From positions 6,710,207-6,732,029 of the forward strand of contig BFEA01000010.1 of the NCBI GenBank assembly GCA_003427395.1: 21,823 nucleotides of DNA. The letters run 5' to 3'. The notes below the pieces were generated by a model, which was given only the letters and a program-made list of their open reading frames with translations, had not been told where the DNA came from and made no database searches. Source of the DNA: Chara braunii. Its lineage: Eukaryota; Streptophyta; Charophyceae; Charales; Characeae. Both the position numbers and the translations under genes were made by a program. Shown here piece by piece: positions 1-8,529 of the stretch. The stretch's first letter is position 1. Each line of letters begins with the position of its first letter.

Positions 1-2448
1 GAAGGACTGAACTTAGACTAAAGCATACACATGTGTAAAACTAGGGAAGCAACTAGGAAGAATCGACACATCACCAAGTAAGGAAGGACTGAACTGCACA
101 ACTTAGACTAGAGCATGCACATGTGTGAAGCTAGGGAAGCAACTAGGAAAAACCGCCACATCACCAAGTGAAGGAAGAACCAAACTTCACAACTTAGACA
201 AGAGCATGCACATGTGTGAAGCTATGGAAACGACTAGGAAGAACCGACACATCACCAACCGAAGGAAGGACTGAAGTGCACAACTTAGACTAGGGCATGC
301 GCATATGTGAAGCTATGGAAACCACTAGGAAGAACCGACACATCACCAAGTGAAGGAAGAACTGAACTGCACAACTTAGACTAGAGCATGCACATTTGTG
401 AAGCTATGGAAACAACTAGGAAGAACCGACACATCACCAAGTGAAGGAAGGACTGAATTGCACAACTTAGACTAGAGCATGCACATGTGTGAAGCTATGG
501 GAACAACTAGGAAGAACTGGCACATCACCAAGTGAAGAAAGGAGTGAATTGCACAACTTAGACTAGAGCATGCACATGTGTGAAGGTATGGAAGCAACTA
601 GGAAGAACCGACACATCACCAAGTGAAGGAAGAACTGAACTGCACAACTTAGACTAGAGCATACACATGTGTGAAGCTAGGGAAGCAACTTAGGAAGAAC
701 CGGCATATCACCAAGTGAAGGAAGAACTGAACTGCACAACTTAGATTAGAACATGCACATGTGTGAAGCTATGGAAACAACTAGGAAGAACTGGCACATC
801 ACTGAGTGAAGGAAGAACTGAACTACACAACGTAGACTAGAGCATGCACATGTGCGAACCTAGAAAGCAACTAGGAAGGAACCAGTACTTTACCAACCGA
901 GAGATAGACTGAACTTGCACCCAAGAACCGACAACACATACATACATGAGTCATGGAACAACTAGGAAGGAACCGTCACATCACCAGATGAGAAGAATGA
1001 ACTTGCGTCAAAGAACCTACAACACATACATACAGGAGCTACCGAGCAACTAGGAAGGAACCACGACATCACCAAATGAGAGAAAGACTGAACTTGTACC
1101 AAAGAACCTACAACACATACATACATGAGCTATGGAGCAACTAGGAAGGAACCGCCACCTCACCAAATGAGAGAAAGACTGAACTTGCACCAAAAAACCT
1201 ACAACACATATGCACAGGAGCTATGGAACAACTAGGAAGGAACCGCCACATCACCAAATGAGGGAAAGACTGAACTGGCACCAAAGAGACTACTACACAC
1301 ACATACATGAGCCATGGAACAGCTAGGAAGGAGTCGGTACTTCACTAACTGAGAGATAGACTGAACTTGCACCAAAGAGGCTTCAGTACATACATACATG
1401 AGTTATGGAGCAACTAGGAAGGAACCGCCACATCACAAAAATGAGGGAAAGACTGAACTTGCACCAAAGAACCTACAACACATACATACATGAGTCATGA
1501 AACAACTAGGAAGGAACTGCCACATCACCAAGTGAAGGAAAAACTGAACTGGCACCAAAGAGACTACAGCACATGCATACATGAGCTACGGAGCAACTAG
1601 GAAGGAACCGCCACATCACCAAATGAGAGAAAGACTGAACTTGCATCAAAAAACCTACAACACATACATACATGAGCTATGGAGCAACTAGGAAGGAACC
1701 GCCACCTCACCAAATGAGAGAAAGATTGAACTTGCACCAAAAAACCCACAACACATACATACATAAGCTATAGAGCAACTAGGAAGGAACCGTCACATCA
1801 CCAAATGAGGGAAAGACTGAATCGACACCAAAGAGACTACTGCACACACATACATGAGCCATGGAACAGCTAGGAAGGAACCTGTATTTCACTAACTGAG
1901 AGATAGACTGAACTTGCACCGAAGAGACTACAACACATACATACATGAGCTATGGAGCCACTAGGAAGGAACCGCCACATCACCAAATGAGAGAAAGACT
2001 GGACTTGCACCAAATAACCTACAACACACACATACATGAGTTATGGAGTAACTAGGAAAGCACCGCCACATCACGAAGTGAGGAAAAGACTGAACTTGCA
2101 CCAATGAAACTACAACACACTCATACATGAGCTATGGAGAAACTAGGAAAGCACCGGTACATCATAGAAAGAGGAAAGACTGAACTTGTACCAATGAGAC
2201 TACAACACACACATACATGAGCTATGGAGCAACTAGGAAAGTATTGGTACATCACAAGGTGAGAGAACAACTGAACTTGCACCAATGAGACTACAACATA
2301 CATGAGCTATGGAGCAACTAGGAAAGCACCGGTACATCACAAAGTGACGAAAGACTGAACTTGCACCAATGAGACTACAACATACACATACATGAGTTAT
2401 GGAGCAACTAGGAAAGCACCGGTACATCTCAAGGTGAGAGAGAGAGTT
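1..2448. repeat. 91-bp satellite-like tandem array, about 27 copies, cut by the window start
   Basis: The core CTAGGAAG recurs every 91 bp (for example 1050, 1141, 1232, 1323, 1414, then 1506), with occasional 88- or 92-bp steps. Three variant blocks can be told apart. Units in about 1-880 carry ACTTAGACTAGAGCATGCAC and end near CACATCACCAAGTGAAGG. Units in about 880-2040 carry ACAACACATACATACATGAG and AAGGAACCGCCACATCACC. Units from about 2040 carry GGAAAGCACCGGTACATCAC. The unit length is not a multiple of three, so minus-strand reading frames through the array are accidental and I call no gene here. The array begins before base 1 and decays into an AGAGAG stretch near 2440. A satellite or large minisatellite is the simplest reading; its chromosomal location cannot be told. 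Confidence 0.95.
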
Positions 2449-2759
2449 GCATGTAAATGAGATTTGCTCAAAAACCTGCACAATACTCATGGAAGCATCC
2501 AACATTGAACCGGATCATTACAAGCTGGAGGAATGGACAATGTGGGAGACCAGGATCACCAAAGTGCCTCCATGAGTGAAAATCAAAGTAACGATTTACC
2601 CCCAAGTGGGGGGAGAGATAGATCTTGAGGTGAGAGTGAGAAAATCCCTCCCTCAGTCCAGGAAAGTCATAGCCCAAAGTGGCGATTTGCCAGGGGGTGA
2701 GGAAGACGGCCATCATGGAGACACTATCAATGGAGGAACTACTTTCTACCTCCCCTGGA
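2449..2759. other. short non-repeat stretch, no gene recognised
   Basis: Sequence between the satellite and the purine tract. Short open frames exist on both strands but none shows a recognisable domain, and the longest minus-strand frame is mostly low-complexity sequence read from the neighbouring purine tract. Nothing further is supported. Confidence 0.5.
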
Positions 2760-2915
2760 GAAGGATCAGAAGATGGTGAGGAAAAAGAAGAAGAGGGAGA
2801 GGGGATGGAGAGTAAGTAATAAAGGAGAAAAGGAAAGAAAAAGAAGAAGAAGAAGAAGAAGAAGAAGAGGAAGAAAAAAAGGAGAAAGAAGAGGAAGAAG
2901 AAGAAGAAGAAGAAG
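2760..2915. repeat. GAA/AAG polypurine microsatellite
   Basis: About 150 bp of nearly uninterrupted purines on the plus strand, with two runs of AAG repeats (about 2839-2868 and 2894-2915). Frames here encode runs of Arg/Lys/Glu on one strand and Ser/Phe/Leu on the other, as any GAA tract does. The gag of the LTR element at 10730-10960 is also purine-rich, but I see no convincing alignment between the two. Confidence 0.85.
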
Positions 2916-3499
2916 CTTCTCCTCCTTGTTCCCACTCACCTCTCCTCTCTTCTCCTGGTGTTGAAGACCAATCTTGATGAAGCTTCCTCTTCCACACTTA
3001 GCTATGTCTCTCTTCTTCCTCAAACGCTCATCTCCTTCCTTTCTTAGTCTTTCCCTGGCTATGGCAAGCTCCCACTCGCAAGGCTATGGAGTCCTCCCCT
3101 CTAGCAGGGCTGAATGGGCTTCTCCAAGCCTCTCTCTCTCTCCCACAGCCAGGGGGCTATGGCGGACCACCTCCTTGAGTCTCCACTACTCACACTGGCT
3201 CCAATGGTAGCTCCTGCTAACTCACAGCCTCCTCCAAGGCTCCCAACTGGCAGCGGTTCCCTTCTTCTCACTCCGAGTAAGTAGAGTGCTCCTATGAGCT
3301 CACTTGGGCAGCATGGGCACTCCTCATGCAAATGTGAGTGTGGCGGACTGCTCCCTCAGCTTATGTAGGCTGAAACCGGAGTACCCGCCAGCCAATGAGC
3401 CTCCCCATGTGCCTCCAAGTGAACCGAGGTACCCCCAAGGCAAAATCTCACCACTAGGGCTCTCCGGGGGTACCTGGGCCTCATTTTGGCCAAGTACAT
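2916..3499. other. pyrimidine-rich sequence, no gene recognised
   Basis: CT-rich plus strand with short open frames of biased composition (Ser, Pro, Leu). No domain, RNA gene or mobile-element hallmark is visible. It leads into the hairpin-rich region. Confidence 0.45.
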
Positions 3500-3615
3500 G
3501 CAGTCCGAGTGGTTGGTACCAACTCGGATTGCCTCTTGGCCTCCTTCAACCTCCTTCTCTTTTTCAAATGTTGCCCCCTTGAGTCCAAATGTTGCAACTC
3601 GGATTACAATAATGA

Positions 3616-3760
3616 AGCCCCCATACTCATGGGGGCTCCCGTTTGCCTTCATTTTTTCAATTTTGAGCCCCCTTGTGCTCCGATTTTTCCTTGGCAGCTT
3701 ATTTTTTGCATAGAGCCCATTGAGGCTCTATTTTCTTGTGCCTTGTTAGTCTGATTGGGC
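3616..3760. repeat. first copy of a diverged ~150-bp duplication
   Basis: Aligned by eye with 4878-5030. Both start with a CCCAT-ACTC-ATGGG hairpin, continue through GTTTGCC or TTTTGCC and CCGATTTTT or TCGATTTTTT, reach a second hairpin before a run of T, and then GTTAGTCTGATT or GCTAGTCCGAGA. The second hairpin has different arms in the two copies (TAGAGCC/GGCTCTA here, ATGGAG/CTCCAT in the other) but pairs in both. Confidence 0.6.
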
Positions 3761-4613
3761 AGCCCCTCCTTTACTTCTTTTCTCTCATTTTTGCCTCCTA
3801 GCACTCTCTCCCTATGCTCTTTCACTTTTGCACTCACAGTGGCTTGTATTTTCCACCGTCAAGATCTTTGATATTGATGTCACTACTTGCTTGCACAGTC
3901 TTCCGCTTTTGTTAGCTCATGGTTCCCTTGGGACTACTCAAGTTTCCGCCATTCTCCCATGGCAGTTCCATTTTCTAGTCCTGGTGGTGGTCCCGCTGAC
4001 GCATGTCCCAATTTTCGACTATTTTTATTTGGGCCCATCTAGTCCCCGACTTCCTTCCCGGTGACATCCCATTTTTTATTTGGGGCTTCATTGTCCCCTA
4101 CAGTGCCACTCCCTTCTTCTCATGGGCCCCAAGTGCCAAGAATATTCTAGGCCACGAGATCCACTATGTCGCGGCCCCCACTTACCGTCTTTATTTGCCT
4201 AAGCCAAAGACACTCTTTTCTAGTGTCTTGGGTAAGCCAGGGCCCTTTTCCTTTTGGCCTAGGCCTCTCCATGCAGTCCGTTATTTCTCGGACTGCCATA
4301 ATGTTTTTTTTCCTAGCCTCATGGCCCCACAACATGCCTTAAAAAAGAAACGACCAACTCCCAAGTGCATCCGGACTCAATATTGGTTCCGGATGCATCT
4401 AAACATGTTTTTTCTCCTCCCCATGCAATCGGTTGTATCTCGGTTGCATGGGGCTTTGATTTTTCTTGATTTTGCTTGATTTTTCTTGATTTTCTTAGCA
4501 AAATCAAGGAAAAATCAAGATCCTTTGCAACTGCCACATCTTAGAATGTATCTGGTCACAGATGTATCTCCCCAAGTAGTCGTTTTTAACCGTTAAGGTC
4601 TTTTTCTCTTTCC

Positions 4614-4649
4614 TTTTTTTTTTTTTTTTTTTTCCTTTTTTTTTTTTTT
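4614..4649. repeat. poly-T tract
   Basis: Twenty T, two C, then fourteen T. It could be the remains of the poly-A tail of a retroposed minus-strand sequence, but nothing recognisable as a LINE or SINE abuts it. Confidence 0.8.
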
Positions 4650-4877
4650 CCTCCCTTTTTGGACAGTAGGGACCTACCAGTCCCTACTGACGGCCAACTC
4701 ACTCACTCACTCCCTTTCACTTCTTTTGTCTCATTCTCCCTCTTTTTTCTTTTTTCTTTTTCTAGCATGCCAAGTGTCAACTAGCCGTTAAGACCTTTTC
4801 TAGGCCCTTCCTTTTGGTTCTGGCCCTTCCTATGCCCAATGCGCAGTCCATTATTTCTCGGACTGCAATTGGGGTTG

Positions 4878-5030
4878 CCCCATACTCATGGGAGCCTCCT
4901 TTTGCCTCCCTTTCTTCCAAACTGTGGCCCCTTTTGCTTCGATTTTTTCCCGGGAGCCTATTTTTCACATGGAGTCTTTCTAAGCTCCATTTTTCTCAAG
5001 GTGGCTAGTCCGAGATATTTCGGATTGCTG
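4878..5030. repeat. second copy of the diverged ~150-bp duplication
   Basis: Partner of 3616-3760, in the same orientation and about 1.26 kb away. It ends in the hairpin AGTCCGA/TCGGATT (5007-5026), which resembles the GCAGTCCG-type hairpins elsewhere in the region. Confidence 0.6.
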
Positions 5031-5215
5031 CCATGCCTCTTCCCTTGCTTTTCTTTTGTTTTCCTTCTTGTTTTGGCCCTCCCGTTTGCCTCCACTAATA
5101 CTTGTACTTGTGGTGCTAATATTCTTGGTCGTCTGGATCTTGATCTGAACGATACGTCTTGTTTTTGGGCATCCTTCTCTTATAGGCCTTCATGACTTTG
5201 TCTTGGGACATCACA

Positions 5216-5311
5216 AGTCCCCGCCACTTGTCCCGTGCTAGTCCCCGACACTTGTCCCGCGCTAGTCCTCGACACTTGTCCCGCGCTAGTCCCCGACACT
5301 TGTCTCGCCGG
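5216..5311. repeat. four tandem copies of a 24-bp unit
   Basis: Copies at 5216-5239, 5240-5263, 5264-5287 and 5288-5311, with consensus AGTCCCCGACACTTGTCCCG followed by CGCT. The unit is a multiple of three, so one plus frame reads a repeating 8-residue Ser/Pro/Arg/His/Leu pattern. The frame has no family resemblance and I do not call it a gene. Looser single matches to the unit occur nearby, for example near 4040 (AGTCCCCGACTTCC). Confidence 0.9.
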
Positions 5312-5323
5312 TGGTCCCACCGG

Positions 5324-6229
5324 GACTTGGCCCCAAAATGCCATTATTTTTACTTAGTTCTCTATGGTCCCTGACACTTTTCCTTGCGGTGTCCTGGTTT
5401 CTCTTAGCCCTTTCCTCCCCATGGCCGCCGCATTTCTAGTCTCTTTCTATATCTCGTGCGCGCCGGTCTTTCCGGTCGCGACCCTTTACTTGGCTCGTGG
5501 CCCTTTGGTTCTTCCTATACCGCATCCCGGACGCTCCCTTGGCCCGGCTACGCTCTCTCGTGCCGGTGCCCCACTTATTATTTTTTCGACCTCCTCGACT
5601 CCTTTCTTCCTGGGGCCCACAGCCCAGGGCATTATTTTTCTCGCCGGTCCTCCTTTCGGGAAGAAGGGTCGCTTTTACTATTTTCTTGCGGCCCTTTGCC
5701 GCTCGCTATTCTGCTAGTCCCTTCTTGGTCCAGTGGTCCCGGCGGCTCAGGGCATTCACTAGGCCTCTAGGCGCCGACACTGTATGCCTTGACCTACCAT
5801 CCTTCCTATCTCTCTTGCCTCTGGTTTTCTCTGTTGTGCACAATCCTGTCGTATATCATCTCTCAAGGGTCAGGACTTGTCTCGGGACCCACCGCTCCTG
5901 ACACCGGTGGTTTACAAGAGCGGAACTTCTAGAGACAGCTCCCGACATAGTGCACGTCTACGATAGAGAGAGGAAAGGTAAAGGTCCTGCCTTGCGATGG
6001 AGTATTATCGGAGGACCTCAAATTTAGGCCAGCGGGAGTGAAACTGTTTTCACCTTACGGTAGCAGATGCAGTTCCAAGGGCTCGATCCCTAGACCTCTC
6101 CGTCACCCGTGTACAGTGTCAGTTGACCCGTGTGTTCTTGAACCCACAACCGGTGCCTTGAAAGTCGCCTATTTGCTTGCTGTAGATATTGTGGTTGTCG
6201 GGTCTCGAACAATAGGTCTGTAGATTAGT
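5324..6229. other. no gene recognised; possible left part of an old LTR
   Basis: GC-richer sequence with open frames of low-complexity composition and no recognisable domain. At 6078-6091 it contains AGGGCTCGATCCCT, a 14-bp sequence identical to one near the start of the LTR at 20768. This may mark the beginning of the LTR whose end is at 6902, but no clean TG start with a matching target duplication could be found. Confidence 0.4.
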
Positions 6230-6902
6230 AGTCTTAGCAGTGGTAGGAGTCGTAGCTGCTACACTTCCGAAGAGTCAAAGTCTTAGTTGCTACAGTCCTG
6301 AAATGTCAAGTCTACGGCCTTCCGGAAGATTCGGTAGTGGCCTTTCGTGGAGTCTTAGGATACAGTCCGTAGGCAAGTGGGCAGTCTAACCCAGCCCAGT
6401 CAGCGGTACCCAGTCCCAGGTCGCACAGTGTCCAGTCAGGTGGGACTGAGTGCACCCCAGGCCCAAGGTCCAATGGCAGACCTTTGACAATCCGAAGTAT
6501 AAATGAAGAGGCAGCGTCAAGTCTTGAATTCATTCTGCCTGTGAGCCATGCAGAAGCGCTGCCTGAGCGTCTTGTGTGCGGAGGTCTACAGGTGCCCGTT
6601 GGAGAAGTGGACTAAAAGGAGGAAGACGCGACCATAGCCGCTTGGTGTTAGTGGTAGGGAAGGCAGCCATAGCTGCCATAGCTTAGTGGTAGAGTGTTAG
6701 TACGTGTGTGTGTATGAGTGTGTTGTATATATGTGTGCGGGACATCCAGGGAGATCCAGGGTGTGTGGGAACAAGTTGCTGAGAGCACAGTGATCGGCCA
6801 TAGCCGATCGAGACAACTTTGAATCGGAACTATGTTCTTGGCTTCGTTATCTCTGAGCTTTGTGTGGGCGCAAGTCGCCAACTTGATCGTCATCTGTTTG
6901 CA
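6230..6902 (+). repeat. LTR fragment or diverged solo LTR (right part), related to the LTR at 8530-10070
   Basis: The stretch shares with the 5' LTR of the big element an AGTC-rich section (twelve AGTC between 6230 and 6437), a TATA-like box in the same place (TATAAA near 6498), the exact 18-bp GAAGGCAGCCATAGCTGC (6659-6676), and a terminal TTTGCA at 6897-6902. The other LTRs of the window end in TTGCA. Directly after it the LINE reverse transcriptase begins on the minus strand, so this LTR seems to cut or abut the 3' part of the LINE. The left border is not resolved, and I see neither a PBS after it nor a polypurine tract before it, so a solo or truncated LTR is likely. Confidence 0.6.
6494..6508 (+). 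promoter_or_regulatory. TATA-like core promoter of an LTR
   Basis: AGTATAAATG lies at the same relative place as TACAAAAGG (near 9485), CATAAAGG (near 17520) and CATATAGG (near 18723) in the three other LTRs. Position and shared surroundings suggest the U3/R core promoter. This copy is the only one with a canonical TATAAA. Transcription starts cannot be seen. Confidence 0.4.
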
Positions 6903-8529
6903 TGCATGCTGGATGTCGAAGAAGACAAGTCTGTTTGCAGTCGATCTAGCTCTTTGATGGTCTGACCCGGTATGGCCCAGATCGATGTTGTGTACCACAT
7001 CATTGAGGATATGGAGGTGTTGATGGTTAATGCCTGGCCCAATAAAGATGTGAAGGCCTTACTCCATTTTCCCATCTTGTTGATCTGGCTAGCCAATAGG
7101 TTCAAGCCATCTGTGGCGCAGGACCATCCTTTGTTATTTGAATTCCCAGGTATCTCATTGGTGCCTCTGACCTCTCCCATGACATCTGACTCTCAGGCCC
7201 TTGGAGCTGGGGGATTGGTTCTTCAGGTAACTACCATCCTGCTGTCTTGATCCAATTCACTTTCATCTCCTATTGCTAGCCTGAAGGCTTTCATCGCCGT
7301 GAACAACACAATCGTCGACAAGCTGGAGGCTTGTTTCAGTACCATTAACTTGTCTTCAACATTGATTACTGTGCAGTCTTTGGATAAATGGGTCTTTACG
7401 CGGGAAGGATGCTATGGCCTCCATTACGAAAAGGAAGATCGGCAGGGCTAGAGGAACCCCTTGTTCAATTGATCTAAATATTGGGTAGCCTTCTGATAGC
7501 AGAAAGTTGGATGCAGCCGGAGGGATCATTGTATAGAATTCGCACCCACTTCCTGAAATTTGGGCCAACACCCATTTTCTCCATACTCGCATCAAGGCAG
7601 GCCCAATTTACCTGATCGTAGGCCTTTTCAAAATTGAAAACAGGATTGCCATAGTGATTTTTGTTTCCATTACCTTCTCGGAGGCCGCGTTGGAGAGGCA
7701 TGATGTTGTCAAGCATGTCTCTTCCTGGTATATATGAAAGCATTTGTCTATTAGGTCCAGTATGCGGAAGGCCAGGGCCTTGGCCTGGATTTTGTAGGGG
7801 AGTGTAAGTAGGGATATCGGCCTATAATTCCTGACGTATTTCTGGTCACCCTTTTAGTAAAGTAGTTCGCCCATACTCCCTTTCTGCCAGCGGTCATTGT
7901 ACAAGTTCATACGATCCACTCCCATTAGAGGCCGGAATTCCTCCTAGAATTCTTTTGTCGGTCAATCTGTACCATGGGTCTTGTTATTATTCATGTTCTG
8001 AATTGCAAAATACAGCTCTTTCATAGGTAGGGGTTTGTGCAACTTGTCCGCTTGCTCTTTAGAGATTTTCCTATCTGGGAATTGCAGCATCCTGGATCTT
8101 GCTTCCCTGATGCTAGGAGGGATAGTCAAAGGTGTTTTGGATTGGTAAAGTTCTTTGTCAAAATTGTTGCGACCTCCAGCATCCTTTTGCTGTCTGTACG
8201 GTTTGCCTGTGAGCCCGTCGCTTCGCGTAAGCCCTCTATTGAGTTGGGATCTGTTATAAGCTTTTATCCTGGCAGAAAAAATGTTTTGACATTTGTTCGT
8301 TGAGTTCAAGATCTGTCATCCTAGTACTAATCTGGAGGCCTCTCAGTTCCCACTGACACTACAAAGCCACTTCCTCCCTTGCCTTCTTGAATACCTCTGT
8401 GTACATGGGGGAGGATGGATTGCTAGCCAAATTGCTTTCCGCGATTCTAAGGGCGCTTTCGATAGTCTGTTTTTTCTGTTTTCTGTCGTTGGCCAATTTT
8501 CTTGAGATTTTAGCTGCTGTTTGAGCCAG
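6903..8529 (-). pseudogene. LINE ORF2 remnant: endonuclease-RT linker and reverse transcriptase
   Basis: Read on the minus strand from 8529 to 6903, this is a non-LTR retrotransposon reverse transcriptase in several frames. In order: a charged linker (8529-8343); the RT N-terminus (8309-7962, with NIFSARIKAY and MNNNKTHGTD); NYRPISLLTLPYKIQAKALA (about 7830-7770); IPGRDMLDNIM followed by FEKAYDQVNW (about 7735-7600); EQGVPLALPIFLFVMEAI (about 7475-7420); motif C as VDD (7311-7319); and a thumb-like end GKWSKAFTSLLGQAL...SIWAIPGQTIKELDRL. The family normally has Asp before FEKAYD; here that residue is Asn (codon 7633-7635), so a catalytic Asp is lost. Stops and frameshifts show decay. An RNase H or C-terminal zinc region is not visible because the sequence stops at the LTR ending at 6902. 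The endonuclease part lies far to the right, beyond two inserted LTR elements. Confidence 0.85.
8526..8529. repeat. target-site duplication CCAG, left copy
   Basis: CCAG directly before the TG of the 5' LTR; the same CCAG directly follows the CA end of the 3' LTR at 18124-18127. Confidence 0.7.

Larger units (their letters stand above)
3500..5323. repeat. pyrimidine-rich region with many short inverted repeats
   Basis: At least twelve short inverted repeats lie here: 3500-3532, 3616-3637 (9-bp arms, 4-nt loop), 3711-3730, 4204-4231, 4273-4296, 4366-4397 (near-perfect 32-bp palindrome), 4421-4451, 4476-4520, 4843-4866, 4878-4891, 4969-4990, 5007-5026 and 5308-5323. Several share a theme: an arm like GCAGTCCG, a spacer like TTATTTCT, then CGGACTGC. 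Others keep the pairing with different arm sequences, such as TGCATCCGGA/TCCGGATGCA. No coding capacity is recognisable. The region may be an old noncoding part of a large mobile element or a nest of small ones; no ends or target duplications were found, so it is left unclassified. Confidence 0.6.

Noticed and set aside
1-2448. CRISPR-like array
   Set aside because: Whole 91-bp units repeat without unique spacers and the surrounding DNA is eukaryotic; it is a tandem satellite.
2121-2505. Minus-strand reading frames of repeated Cys/Ser/Val-rich peptides in the satellite
   Set aside because: They follow from the 91-bp repeat, which is not a multiple of three, and do not persist from unit to unit.
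2468-2935. 155-residue minus-strand frame
   Set aside because: More than a third is Phe/Leu low-complexity from the GAA tract and the remainder resembles nothing; no start or gene context supports it.
3828-4479. Long plus-strand frames in the hairpin region
   Set aside because: Composition is Phe/Pro/Leu-rich as expected from CT-rich DNA, and hairpins run through them; no domain is visible.
5192-5374. Small repeat protein from the 24-bp tandem units
   Set aside because: Only four units, no upstream signals, and the units match noncoding sequence nearby.
6677-6694. tRNA-like A box TAGCTTAGTGGTAGAG in the LTR fragment
   Set aside because: It matches a tRNA D-arm well, but no anticodon arm or T-arm follows at the right distance and no acceptor stem pairs, so no tRNA or SINE is called.
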